A stretch of DNA of 10,304 nt from Helicobacter sp. (GTDB lineage: Bacteria > Campylobacterota > Campylobacteria > Campylobacterales > Helicobacteraceae): positions 1 to 10,304 of the forward strand of contig JALEPE010000030.1 of assembly GCA_022766795.1 (NCBI GenBank), given 5' to 3'. Shown one piece after another: positions 1 through 6,653 of this stretch (position 1 is its first letter; every line of letters starts with the position of its first letter). The notes under the pieces were generated by a model. It was not told the DNA's origin. It made no database searches and was given only the letters and a program-made list of their open reading frames with translations. Both the position numbers and the translations under genes were made by a program.

Positions 1-160
1 ATTGCAAAAGAAAGCAAGATTGTTTTACGCTTTGCCATTACAAGAAGTTGGCGCAGCTTTATAGTATGCAAATGTAAAGCATTTGTGCAAGGTTGAGTGA
101 GTTGCTATGCAAATGCATCTTCGGCGTTGCCTCGTAAGGACAGAGGGGTAAGCGTGCTAA

Positions 161-188
161 GGGTTGGGGGTTTAAGGGGGTAAGGGGG
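161..188 (+). other. Candidate G-quadruplex motif
   Basis: Four G-runs (161-163, 166-170, 176-180, 184-188) are separated by short loops of 2, 5 and 3 nt. This meets the usual G3+N1-7 pattern for an intramolecular quadruplex on the plus strand. A further GGGG lies at 145-148. The third and fourth runs are also the left arm of the hairpin at 174-219, so the two structures would compete. Folding is inferred from the pattern only. Confidence 0.55.
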
Positions 189-219
189 ACGCTTCGCAAG
201 TAGAACCCCTTGCCCCCTT
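174..219. repeat. GC-rich inverted repeat, 14-bp stem
   Basis: Arms at 174-187 and 206-219 pair over 14 bp with one T-G wobble (181/212) and an 18-nt loop. The left arm reads AAGGGGGTAAGGGG. Two G5 blocks separated by TAA face C4 and C5 blocks, which is striking in DNA of about 35-40% GC. It is followed by TAGAAAAAAA on the plus strand and by AAACCCCC on the minus strand, so neither direction has the U-run of an intrinsic terminator. It could be a dispersed repeat, a Rho-independent-like roadblock, or a G-quadruplex site. Confidence 0.75.
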
Positions 220-334
220 TAGAAAAAAAGGTTTAGGATTCTTTTTGGTTTCTTTAAGATTCCATTGCAAAGCTTTCTGTATGCAAGATTATGGATTATT
301 TTGGCTAATGTTGCATGCTGTTATTGTATTGACT

Positions 335-1588
335 TTACAGCCTCCCGCTGACTTGCTCTTTGGGTAAAATACCCTTTAAATCATACACAACAACTTTACC
401 ACGTGATTTAAAATCAAGTTCTTTAAACGCATTGTGCGCCACCGCGATAATCACTGCTTGATATTCTTGTAAATTAAATGTCTCTAAGTCTCGCAAAACC
501 AAGCCATATTCCCTCTGAACCTCCTCTTTGTCTGCCCAAGGGTCATAGACTTCCACATTACACCCAAAGTCTTGTAATTCTCTTATCACATCTAAAACGC
601 GAGAATTGCGAATATCTGGGCAGTTCTCTTTAAAGGTAACCCCAAGAATCGCAACCTTGCTTCCCACAATTTGGTGTGCATTTTTAATCATTAGTTTAAT
701 CACGCGTTCTGCGACAACAATGCCCATATTATCGTTAATATGGCGTCCAGCTAGAATCACTTGCGAATGATACCCTAGAGATTCTGCTTTGTGTGTGAGA
801 TAATAAGGATCTACGCCGATACAATGTCCGCCCACAAGCCCCGGGCGAAAGGGCAAGAAGTTCCATTTGCTTCCCGCTGCTTCTAACACCTCTAAGGTAT
901 CAATACCCAACCGCTCAAAAATCAAGGCGAGTTCATTGACAAAGGCGATATTAATATCTCTTTGGGAATTTTCAATTACCTTTGCCGCTTCTGCCACTTT
1001 AATGCTTGGGGCTTTATGCGTTCCAGCGGTAATGATGCTCGCATAAAGCGCATTCACTTCCTCTGCAACTTGGGGTGTAGAACCGCTTGTTACTTTTTTG
1101 ATGTTTGGCAGACGATGCGCCTTGTCTCCGGGGTTAATGCGTTCGGGTGAATATCCACAAAAGAAATCCACATTAAACTTTAGCCCACTTGTCTGTTCTA
1201 AAATCGGGACACAATCCTCCTCTGTGCAGCCCGGATAAACTGTGCTTTCATAAATCACAATATCGCCTTTTTTCAGCACTTTTCCTACACTGCTAGAGGC
1301 TTTTTGCAAAGGGGTTAAATCGGGCTTATTGTAATTATCAATGGGTGTAGGCACGGTGATGATAAAAATTTGTGCCTCCCTTAAATCCTCCAAATGGGTT
1401 GTAAAATGCAGATTTTTAGCATTTTTAAGCTCGGCTTCTTCTACTTCTAAAGTGCGGTCATAGCCATTTTCTAGCTCAAGAATGCGTTTGGCAAAAATAT
1501 CAAATCCTAAGACTTTATAGGTTTTTCCAAACTCCACCGCTAAGGGCAATCCAACATATCCAAGTCCAATCACTGCAAGAGTTTTCAT
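335..1588 (-). CDS. UDP-N-acetylhexosamine 6-dehydrogenase, TviB/WbpA type
   Basis: NAD-dependent nucleotide-sugar dehydrogenase that oxidises C6 of a UDP-HexNAc to the uronic acid, feeding capsule, O-antigen or LPS sugar synthesis in the cytoplasm. The 417-residue product has the family layout: N-terminal Rossmann motif IGLGYVGLP (residues 8-16), ESTVYPG (114-120), YSPERINPG (146-154), the KVAEAAKVIEN helix (197-207), the catalytic cysteine in GGHCIGVDPYYL (Cys256), and a C-terminal UDP-binding domain with GVTFKENCPDIRNSR (316-330). All key residues are intact. I start it at the ATG at 1588 because AAGGAAAGG sits just upstream and MKTLAVIGLG is the natural N-terminus; an upstream ATG at 1609 would add seven unlikely residues. 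The motif style fits the TviB/WbpA branch better than UDP-glucose dehydrogenase, but GlcNAc and GalNAc cannot be separated by eye. No sugar-pathway partner is adjacent in the window, and its GC content is higher than that of corA. Confidence 0.9.
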   Translation of the reverse strand: MKTLAVIGLGYVGLPLAVEFGKTYKVLGFDIFAKRILELENGYDRTLEVEEAELKNAKNLHFTTHLEDLREAQIFIITVPTPIDNYNKPDLTPLQKASSSVGKVLKKGDIVIYESTVYPGCTEEDCVPILEQTSGLKFNVDFFCGYSPERINPGDKAHRLPNIKKVTSGSTPQVAEEVNALYASIITAGTHKAPSIKVAEAAKVIENSQRDINIAFVNELALIFERLGIDTLEVLEAAGSKWNFLPFRPGLVGGHCIGVDPYYLTHKAESLGYHSQVILAGRHINDNMGIVVAERVIKLMIKNAHQIVGSKVAILGVTFKENCPDIRNSRVLDVIRELQDFGCNVEVYDPWADKEEVQREYGLVLRDLETFNLQEYQAVIIAVAHNAFKELDFKSRGKVVVYDLKGILPKEQVSGRL

Positions 1589-1612
1589 CGCCTTTCCTTC
1601 ATCATACAAGTT

Positions 1613-1625
1613 TTACGCAATTTTA
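1613..1625 (-). promoter_or_regulatory. Possible promoter of the sugar dehydrogenase gene
   Basis: On the minus strand TAAAAT (1625-1620) lies about 30 nt upstream of the ATG at 1588, in an AT-rich stretch with an A-run before it. The position and the TAnAAT form fit an epsilon-type sigma-70 -10 box, and no good -35 is seen, which is usual for the group. TATGAT closer to the gene is an alternative but leaves almost no leader. Confidence 0.3.
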
Positions 1626-1691
1626 TCTGTTTTTTCTAAATTAGCATAATTTATTTGCTGTTTGCGATTCTTGATTTATGCAAAACGCAAT

Positions 1692-1729
1692 ATAGTTAGA
1701 ATCTTAGATTTATCTAAGATTCTAACTAT
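1692..1729 (-). terminator. Perfect 18-bp hairpin just after corA
   Basis: Arms 1692-1709 and 1712-1729 are perfectly complementary over 18 bp around a TT centre. The hairpin begins 12 nt past the corA stop codon, the right place for a terminator of corA. It is AT-rich, and the tail in the minus direction (ATTGCGTTTTG) is a poor U-run, so it could instead be an mRNA 3'-end stabiliser or a protein-binding palindrome. The structure is certain; the terminator role is inferred. Confidence 0.5.
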
Positions 1730-1740
1730 TTGGTATGACA

Positions 1741-2694
1741 TTACATCCACTTTTTCTTTTTGAAATAAATAATAGGCAGAATCGTAGAAATTACCATTAT
1801 GCTTAGCACAATAGGATATGCGTAAGTCCATTCAAGCTCCGGCATATGCGTGAAGTTCATTCCATAAATTGTTGCAATGAGTGTTGGTGGCATCATCGCC
1901 ACAGTAACCATTGTAAAGATTTTAATAATTTTATTTTGTTCAATGTTGATTTGGTTGGAAAAAAGCGTTTGAATATTATCTAAGATATTCATATTTACAT
2001 TTGTAAATTCCACCAATGAGTTAATATCTTTTAAAACAATTCCTAAGTCTTTTTTAACTTCGGAATCTGTTTTATTTGTGCGCAGTAATGCAGCAATGGC
2101 AAGTCTTTTATCAAATAGGCTATCACGCAAGCTTAGGTGCATTTCTTGCAAAATAGACAAATTCTCTAAAATTTCATCACCAAGCCTTTTATCAAATACT
2201 ACAGAACGTCGTAAAAGTCGCGTTTGCTTTGCAATACTCTCTAGCATATCCGCATCTTTTTCTACGCGTAATTCAAAGATTTTTGAAATTAAATCAAATC
2301 CATCTTCAAAGTTTTTAGGACTTGCAAGCACACGTTGTTGAATCTCATCAAACACACGAAACTCACTATATCGGACGGTAAAAAGAATATTATGTGTCAG
2401 CAAAAAAGTAATGGTTTCATTATGGAGATGATTCTCCTCTGTGGGACGTGTTAGAAAGTAAGTGTTAATCGTTACCGTTTCGTTATCTTCCCAGTAACGC
2501 GAAGATTCCTCAATCTCTTCGCGTTCCTCTTTGGTTGGAATATCTAGCAGATAAGTTTTAGAAATGTATGCAATTTCCTGCGTTGTCGGATGCAGCAAAT
2601 CAATCCATAAAACATCGGATTCCGTGTTGATTGCTTCTATGGATTGCACGCTCTCACGCACAACCATTCCGTTACGTTTAATAAAAAGATTCAT
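1741..2694 (-). CDS. corA: CorA magnesium/cobalt transport channel
   Basis: Inner-membrane pentameric channel that takes up Mg2+ and can also pass Co2+ or Ni2+. The 317-residue product has the normal length for CorA. It has a large acidic, helical cytoplasmic N-terminal domain (about 1-250), TM1 at about 258-276 running into the signature YGMNF (GMN at 278-280, the selectivity filter at the periplasmic mouth), a short acidic loop with MPELEW, TM2 at about 292-310 and a basic cytoplasmic tail KKKKWM. The ATG at 2694 follows GGAG with a 6-nt spacer. It lies downstream of pgk on the same strand across a 81-bp gap containing alternative hairpins that could control its translation. A perfect hairpin follows its stop codon. 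I remember pgk and corA as neighbours in H. pylori too, which supports the genus call. Confidence 0.95.
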   Translation of the reverse strand: MNLFIKRNGMVVRESVQSIEAINTESDVLWIDLLHPTTQEIAYISKTYLLDIPTKEEREEIEESSRYWEDNETVTINTYFLTRPTEENHLHNETITFLLTHNILFTVRYSEFRVFDEIQQRVLASPKNFEDGFDLISKIFELRVEKDADMLESIAKQTRLLRRSVVFDKRLGDEILENLSILQEMHLSLRDSLFDKRLAIAALLRTNKTDSEVKKDLGIVLKDINSLVEFTNVNMNILDNIQTLFSNQINIEQNKIIKIFTMVTVAMMPPTLIATIYGMNFTHMPELEWTYAYPIVLSIMVISTILPIIYFKKKKWM

Positions 2695-2697
2695 TAC

Positions 2698-2745
2698 AAT
2701 CTCCTTTTTTCTTTGATTTAAGGAGATTTTGCCAAATCTCCTTAA
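2698..2745 (-). promoter_or_regulatory. Candidate corA leader switch with competing hairpins
   Basis: In the minus-strand transcript a 12-bp perfect stem forms between 2745-2734 and 2729-2718 with a 4-nt loop. The distal arm contains AATCTCCTT (2728-2720), which is also exactly complementary over 9 nt to AAGGAGATT (2706-2698), the corA ribosome binding region. The arm can pair either with the upstream copy, leaving the Shine-Dalgarno free, or with the Shine-Dalgarno, hiding it. No U-run follows in the direction of corA. In the opposite direction the 12-bp stem is followed by TTTTT, so an antisense terminator is the main alternative reading. The complementarity is seen directly; the regulation is inferred. 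Confidence 0.5.
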
Positions 2746-2775
2746 TTTTTGTTATACGTCGGGGGTTCTCCCATT

Positions 2776-3984
2776 CTAATCTCTCTTATCTAAAACTTCA
2801 AATGCAGGGAGTACAACGCCCTCGAGCAACTCCAAACTTGCTCCACCGCCCGTTGAGGTGAAGCTCATACTATCTCTATTGCCTGCTTTATCTACTGCAT
2901 CTGCAGTATCACCACCACCAATGACACTATAACAATAAGTATCCGCAATCGTGTGAGCAATACTAAAAGTTCCCCGCGAGAATTTTTGATTCTCATATAC
3001 GCCAAGTGGTCCATTCCAAATAATCGTTTCACAATCGCGTATAACTTCGTTAAACAACTTCACTGTTGCAGGTCCAATATCCACCGCCATTAAACCATCT
3101 TGAATATCTTGCGCAGGGGAGATTTTAATCTCTTTAGGTTCTTGTAAATTATCTGTCGTAACAACATCTACTGGCAAATAGATTTTCACACCTTTTTCTT
3201 TTGCACTACGCAAGATATTTCTTGCGTCTTCTAGCAAATGATCTTCTGTGAGAGATTCTTTAGTATCGTGTCCAATAGCCTTTAAAAATGTATTACTCAT
3301 TGCTCCGCCGATAATGATTTTATCCACAACATTTAAAATAGAATTCAAAAGAGTGAGTTTAGAGGATACCTTAGAACCACCAACAATGAGAAGCAATGGG
3401 CGCAAAGGATTAGAAAGCGCAATCGCAAAGGAATCAATTTCTTTTTTGAGCAACAATCCCGCAACTTTTTCTTTGGTATATTGTGCGATTCCATAAGTTG
3501 AAGCGTGTTTGCGGTGTGATGTTCCAAATGCGTCATTAACATACACATCGCAAAGTTTAGCAAGTTTTTGGGAGAGTTCTGCATCATTTTTTTCTTCACC
3601 CTCATAGAATCGGATATTTTCCAATAGCACAATACTGCCATCTATAAGCGTATTTAGTGTAACTTGAGCATTTTCCAAACTATCAACAAACACAACATCT
3701 TTAGCAAGCAAACGTTCTAGTCGTTTTAAAATATTTTTAAGAGAAAACTCATTGCTACGCCCTTTAGGACGCCCTAAGTGACTAACCAAAATGACAGATT
3801 TTGCCCCATTGTCAATACAATAATTAATCGTAGGAATCGCTTCACGGATTCTCGTATCATCACTAATATTTAGCTCACTATCCATCGGCACATTGAAATC
3901 TACACGGATTAAAACCCGTTTGTCTTTTAGGTTGGTTTCACGCAGGCTTTTGACATTTTGCATTTGTTGGATATTCCCACTCAT
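2776..3984 (-). CDS. pgk: Phosphoglycerate kinase
   Basis: Cytosolic glycolytic and gluconeogenic enzyme that moves the acyl phosphate of 1,3-bisphosphoglycerate to ADP. The 402-residue product has the usual length and two-lobe layout. The N-lobe has the signature RVLIRVDFNVP (residues 23-33), HLGRPKG (69-75), LLENIRF (120-126) and VNDAFGTSHRKHAS (149-162). The C-lobe has VGGSKVSSK (201-209), GAMSNTF (227-233), WNGPLGVYE (323-331), GGGDT (356-360) and STGGGASLELLEG (377-389). I chose the ATG at 3984 because AAAGGATAAGA precedes it; an ATG at 4026 lies upstream of the likely promoter, and one at 3963 is possible. It follows flgS after 90 bp but has its own TATAAT, so it is probably transcribed separately from the flagellar operon. 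The protein has no damaged motif. Confidence 0.97.
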   Translation of the reverse strand: MSGNIQQMQNVKSLRETNLKDKRVLIRVDFNVPMDSELNISDDTRIREAIPTINYCIDNGAKSVILVSHLGRPKGRSNEFSLKNILKRLERLLAKDVVFVDSLENAQVTLNTLIDGSIVLLENIRFYEGEEKNDAELSQKLAKLCDVYVNDAFGTSHRKHASTYGIAQYTKEKVAGLLLKKEIDSFAIALSNPLRPLLLIVGGSKVSSKLTLLNSILNVVDKIIIGGAMSNTFLKAIGHDTKESLTEDHLLEDARNILRSAKEKGVKIYLPVDVVTTDNLQEPKEIKISPAQDIQDGLMAVDIGPATVKLFNEVIRDCETIIWNGPLGVYENQKFSRGTFSIAHTIADTYCYSVIGGGDTADAVDKAGNRDSMSFTSTGGGASLELLEGVVLPAFEVLDKRD

Positions 3985-4002
3985 TCTTATCCTTTCTGAT
4001 TG

Positions 4003-4008
4003 ATTATA
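4003..4008 (-). promoter_or_regulatory. Likely pgk promoter, -10 box
   Basis: A perfect TATAAT lies on the minus strand at 4008-4003, with TTTTTTGC some 15 bp upstream and further T-rich blocks, the pattern typical of epsilon-class sigma-70 promoters. It predicts a very short leader of about 12 nt that just includes the AAAGGA ribosome binding site of the ATG at 3984. The short leader is the main reason for caution. Confidence 0.5.
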
Positions 4009-4074
4009 TGGAATGAATGCTAGCAAAAAATGCCTTAAGCCCTAATGTAAAAATCAAAAGATTTAAGAAAAAAT

Positions 4075-5094
4075 TTAAGAATGTGGAATTTTGATACTGA
4101 AACCTTTTTTGCCATTTTGTAAAAGCGTGATATTACCATTGTGCGCTTCAATAATTTGTAAAGAGAGTGCTAGACCTAAACCATTGCCTTTTAGTTTTGT
4201 GCTTTTAAAAGGTTCAAATAAAATCTCTGGATTCTCAATGGCTTTGCCTGTGTCATAAATCTCAAAAACTGCGAAATTGTCCGCATTCAAATAATGTATA
4301 TCCACAATTCCATCCTCGCATTCACCTTCTTCAATAGCGTCAATGGCATTAAAGATAAAGTTTTGCAACACAATACATAATAAGTCAAAATCTGCAATGA
4401 GTGGTGTGTTTTTAAAATGAAAATTAAATACAATATTTTTTGCATAAGTGTAGTGACTAATAGATTCGTCTAGTGCGTCTTTAATGACTTGCGGGTTTAT
4501 GCTTGTTTTATTACAATGCACACCCTTAGAAAATAGCAATGTTGCCTTGATGATTCTCTCCACGCGCCAAATGGATTTCTTAATCTCTAAAACAAGGGAT
4601 TTATTTTTCATTTCTACACGATTAATCAGTGTAGAAGCAAGTAGGGCAACAGAGCCTATGGGATTCCTTATTTCGTGAGCAAGGTGCGCAGAGATTTGTC
4701 CCATCGACGCAAGTCTTTCGCGCCGCTTTTCGCTTGTAATGTCAGTAGCAGAAATAATGCGCTTATTTAACTTTGTATTGGTTTGCACAAGGTAGATTTG
4801 TGTGCCTCTTTGAGATTCTAATTCAATTTCCTGACGATTGTTTTGTGAGAAATCTAACTTTTCTAAAATTTCTGGAATCTCGCAAGCAAGGCTATTTTGA
4901 TAAAATATTTCACCTTCACTTTCTAGCACCCAAACTGCCGTCGGTAAAACATCTAGCACTTCCTCAAAGAGTGCTTTTAACTCTACAAACTCTTTTTCAA
5001 CTTGATAAGTTTGTGTGATAAGCTCTTTTAACCCACGCGCAAAAGATTCCTTATCACTACTACTTAAGGATTCTAGTAAATTTTGATCAATCAC
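4075..5094 (-). CDS. flgS: Flagellar sensor histidine kinase FlgS
   Basis: Cytoplasmic kinase that phosphorylates the NtrC-like regulator FlgR, which drives sigma-54 transcription of middle flagellar genes once the export apparatus is assembled. The 339-residue protein has no membrane segment. It has a helical N-terminus, a PAS-like region (about 40-120), the phospho-accepting H-box HLAHEIRNPIGS with His140, an N-box NFIFNAIDAIEEG (245-257), G1 DTGKAI (281-286), FEPFKSTK (293-300) and G2 GNGLGLAL (303-310). The start is a GTG at 5094, with TAAGG overlapping the stop of the flgJ-like gene; no usable ATG lies nearby, so low or coupled translation is likely. It is third in the flgI-flgJ-flgS operon. 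As I recall the same trio lies together in H. pylori, which supports FlgS over a generic kinase. Confidence 0.88.
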   Translation of the reverse strand: MIDQNLLESLSSSDKESFARGLKELITQTYQVEKEFVELKALFEEVLDVLPTAVWVLESEGEIFYQNSLACEIPEILEKLDFSQNNRQEIELESQRGTQIYLVQTNTKLNKRIISATDITSEKRRERLASMGQISAHLAHEIRNPIGSVALLASTLINRVEMKNKSLVLEIKKSIWRVERIIKATLLFSKGVHCNKTSINPQVIKDALDESISHYTYAKNIVFNFHFKNTPLIADFDLLCIVLQNFIFNAIDAIEEGECEDGIVDIHYLNADNFAVFEIYDTGKAIENPEILFEPFKSTKLKGNGLGLALSLQIIEAHNGNITLLQNGKKGFSIKIPHS

Positions 5095-5103
5095 CTTTGT
5101 GCC

Positions 5104-5421
5104 TTATTTTGTGCCTTGTTTGCTTTGTAAATCTTTCAAATAATCAAACAATAAATCACTAAATCCAAAACTTCCACTAAGAGATTCAGATAATGTATCT
5201 TTATACATAGAATGATAAATATCGTGTCCGGGAGCTTTTGGATAAAGAGATTCGTCCATTTTTAACGCGGTATCCAACATTTGTTTGATAATCAACGCTT
5301 CAAATGCATCTGTTTGTTCTTTAAGTCTTGAATCATCATCGGTTTTTGTAATTGTTGGTGTAGATTTTGCCGCGTCAAGTAATTCCTTAGAATATCCGCT
5401 AATACCACTAAAATCAATCAT
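5104..5421 (-). CDS. flgJ: FlgJ-like rod-binding protein without muramidase domain
   Basis: Small 105-residue protein matching the N-terminal rod-binding half of FlgJ, the capping and scaffold factor for assembly of the flagellar rod through the periplasm. The diagnostic stretch is residues 32-80: LKEQTDAFEALIIKQML, then a variable turn with YPKAPGHDIYHSMYKD and TLSESLS. E. coli FlgJ is about three times longer and carries a peptidoglycan hydrolase domain; that half is absent here, as in other Campylobacterota, so another enzyme must open the cell wall. It has no signal peptide, as expected for export through the flagellar apparatus. The ATG at 5421 follows AAAGGATAGG, which lies right behind the flgI stop, 10 bp away, indicating coupled translation. 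It ends 9 bp before flgS. Confidence 0.85.
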   Translation of the reverse strand: MIDFSGISGYSKELLDAAKSTPTITKTDDDSRLKEQTDAFEALIIKQMLDTALKMDESLYPKAPGHDIYHSMYKDTLSESLSGSFGFSDLLFDYLKDLQSKQGTK

Positions 5422-5431
5422 TTCCTATCCT

Positions 5432-6523
5432 TTAAATAATTTCTAAATCCGCGTGGAATGCGCCCGCTTTTTTCATTGTTTCCAAAATCGCTATCATATC
5501 TTTTGGTGTTGCACCCATTCTTTGTAATGCGCGTGTAACGCTTGAGATTGTAGGATTATTTTGCGCACTAACCATTGCTTCTTGTGCGCTAAATGTTGCC
5601 CCACTACCCATATTAACTGCTTCTGGGTCATTAATGACTTCATTGCTAACTTTAATCGTGATGTTATTGTGTGTTACAACCACAGGTGTAACTTCTACAT
5701 TCATACCTGCAATGATTGTGCCTGTGCGCTCATTAATAATGATTTTATCCTCTTTTATCGCGTCAATATCAATTTCTTGCACACGCGCTAGAAACTCTAC
5801 CATACTCATTTCTTGCGGACGCTGTAATTTAATTGTGCGTGGATCAACGGCTGTTGCAATAGGGATTTGTGGAATTGCTTGTTGCGATTCTGTATTTTGT
5901 GTAGCCGCATTATTAAAAGAGGCATTAATGCTATTTTGAATTTTAAGCGCATTTTGGAAATTGGATTCCTTTAGACTTAGTGTTGCGTTAATCTTGTTAT
6001 ACAAATCATAACTAACCTCTCTTTCCACAGTTCCACCATTGGATAAAACTCCAGCAAGTGGGTGGTTTGCGCTTCCGCCCCTCTCACTTTTACCCCCGAT
6101 TCCAACTGCACCTTGCGCAACGGCGTAGATTCTGCCATCTAATCCGCTAAGTGGCGTTAAGAGAAGTGTCCCACCTTCTAATGATTTTGCATCACCGATA
6201 CTTGAGACCAAAATATCAATTTTATCCCCTTGTCGCGCAAATGCTGGTAATTTTGCTGTAACCATTACTGCAGCCGCATTTTTGGAGCTAATGTCATTAG
6301 GATCAACTTTTACATTGACACTTTCTAGCATATTAGAGATAGATTGCATCGTAAATGTAGAAGTTGTTTTATCCCCCGTTCCATTTAAACCTACAACCAA
6401 ACCATATCCAATCAGTTGATTGTCTCTAACTCCAACTATATTTGCTAAATCACTAACCTTTGTGCTAAATGCTGGTAGTGTTAGTAGTGCAAAAAGCGCT
6501 AAAACTTTGCAAATCCTTTTCAT
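5432..6523 (-). CDS. flgI: Flagellar P-ring protein FlgI
   Basis: Exported structural protein that forms the P-ring, the bushing around the flagellar rod in the peptidoglycan layer. The 363-residue product begins with a Sec signal peptide (MKRICKVLALFALLTLPAFS, cleavage near residue 20). The family blocks follow: IVGVRDNQLIGYGLVVGLNG (29-48), SIGDAKSLEGGTLLLTPLSG (108-127), INERTGTIIAG (263-273) and the C-terminal LQRMGATPKDMIAILE (334-349) with KAGAFHADLEII at the very end. A polar segment rich in N and Q around 196-220 is variable and makes it somewhat longer than I expect for H. pylori. The ATG at 6523 has AAGGA with a 7-nt spacer. It is the first gene of the flgI-flgJ-flgS operon, behind a sigma-54 type promoter. 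Confidence 0.96.
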   Translation of the reverse strand: MKRICKVLALFALLTLPAFSTKVSDLANIVGVRDNQLIGYGLVVGLNGTGDKTTSTFTMQSISNMLESVNVKVDPNDISSKNAAAVMVTAKLPAFARQGDKIDILVSSIGDAKSLEGGTLLLTPLSGLDGRIYAVAQGAVGIGGKSERGGSANHPLAGVLSNGGTVEREVSYDLYNKINATLSLKESNFQNALKIQNSINASFNNAATQNTESQQAIPQIPIATAVDPRTIKLQRPQEMSMVEFLARVQEIDIDAIKEDKIIINERTGTIIAGMNVEVTPVVVTHNNITIKVSNEVINDPEAVNMGSGATFSAQEAMVSAQNNPTISSVTRALQRMGATPKDMIAILETMKKAGAFHADLEII

Positions 6524-6562
6524 TGCGCTATCCTTATTTGCTAAAATTTTCTTGAAGCTAAA

Positions 6563-6578
6563 GCAAGATTCATTCCAA
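6563..6578 (-). promoter_or_regulatory. Sigma-54 (RpoN) promoter of flgI-flgJ-flgS
   Basis: The minus strand reads TTGGAATGAATCTTGC at 6578-6563, followed by TT. It has the invariant GG and GC with 10 bp between them and matches the consensus TTGGCACGN4TTGCW except for two positions (C to A and C to T in the -24 box). It predicts a start about 12 nt downstream, near 6551, giving a leader of about 28 nt to the flgI ATG. Sigma-54 control of middle flagellar genes is established in Helicobacter and Campylobacter; use of this site is inferred. Confidence 0.65.
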
Positions 6579-6591
6579 GATTTATAATTTT

Positions 6592-6610
6592 TGTTGATAC
6601 AATATTAACA
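6592..6610. promoter_or_regulatory. Dyad in the divergent intergenic region, candidate operator
   Basis: The sequence TGTTGATA-CAA-TATTAACA has 8-bp arms with a single mismatched pair (6596/6606). It sits about 10 bp upstream of the candidate -10 box of the plus-strand operon, where a repressor or activator of the sensor operon would bind. OmpR-family regulators often prefer direct repeats, so the neighbouring regulator is not the obvious ligand. The word TTGATACAAT recurs at 8931-8940 before the phosphatase gene. Confidence 0.35.
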
Positions 6611-6619
6611 TATATGCGG

Positions 6620-6625
6620 TAAAAT
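6620..6625 (+). promoter_or_regulatory. Candidate -10 box of the sensor operon
   Basis: TAAAAT is preceded by TATGCGG, giving a TG-extended look, and lies 28 nt upstream of the ATG at 6654. TACAAT at 6598-6603 is a second candidate. The -35 region is weak, as is common in this group. Confidence 0.35.
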
Positions 6626-6653
6626 TTCGCCAAAAGTCAAGGGAAGGAATCTT

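Larger units (their letters stand above)
1..334. other. Gene-free region with G-rich and palindromic sequence
   Basis: No ORF here has a start codon, a ribosome binding site and family-like sequence together. Plus frame 1 is open from the window edge to a TGA at 94-96 (31 codons, no start), and a minus frame opens at an ATG at 38 and leaves the window after 12 codons; neither resembles a known protein. The stretch instead holds small dyads: 69-85 has 6-bp arms CAAATG/CATTTG, and 107-118 reads ATGCA-AA-TGCAT. The word TATGCAAATG occurs twice (65-74 and 106-115). It also contains the large G-rich hairpin listed separately. It lies downstream of the minus-strand sugar dehydrogenase and shows no clear terminator for it. 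It may be a degenerate repeat or the scar of an inserted segment. Confidence 0.6.

Noticed and set aside
1..38. Minus-strand ATG at 38 with MAKRKTILLSFA as the start of an exported protein
   Set aside because: It leaves the window after 12 codons and has no ribosome binding site upstream; too little to support.
1..96. Open plus frame to a TGA at 94-96 as the end of a gene
   Set aside because: There is no start in the window, the translation (RFAITRSWRSFIVCKCK and so on) looks like random or repeat-derived sequence, and no family is recognised.
174..219. Intrinsic terminator for the sugar dehydrogenase or an upstream gene
   Set aside because: The stem is good but neither strand has a U-run after it, and it lies over 100 bp from the dehydrogenase stop.
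2718..2750. Intrinsic terminator of pgk
   Set aside because: In the direction of pgk the hairpin is followed by ATCAAAGAAAA, not by U. The TTTTT tail lies on the opposite strand, where no gene is transcribed.
3985..4074. Terminator between flgS and pgk
   Set aside because: The gap is T-rich in the transcript but has no convincing stem; only the short CTTAAG palindrome is present.
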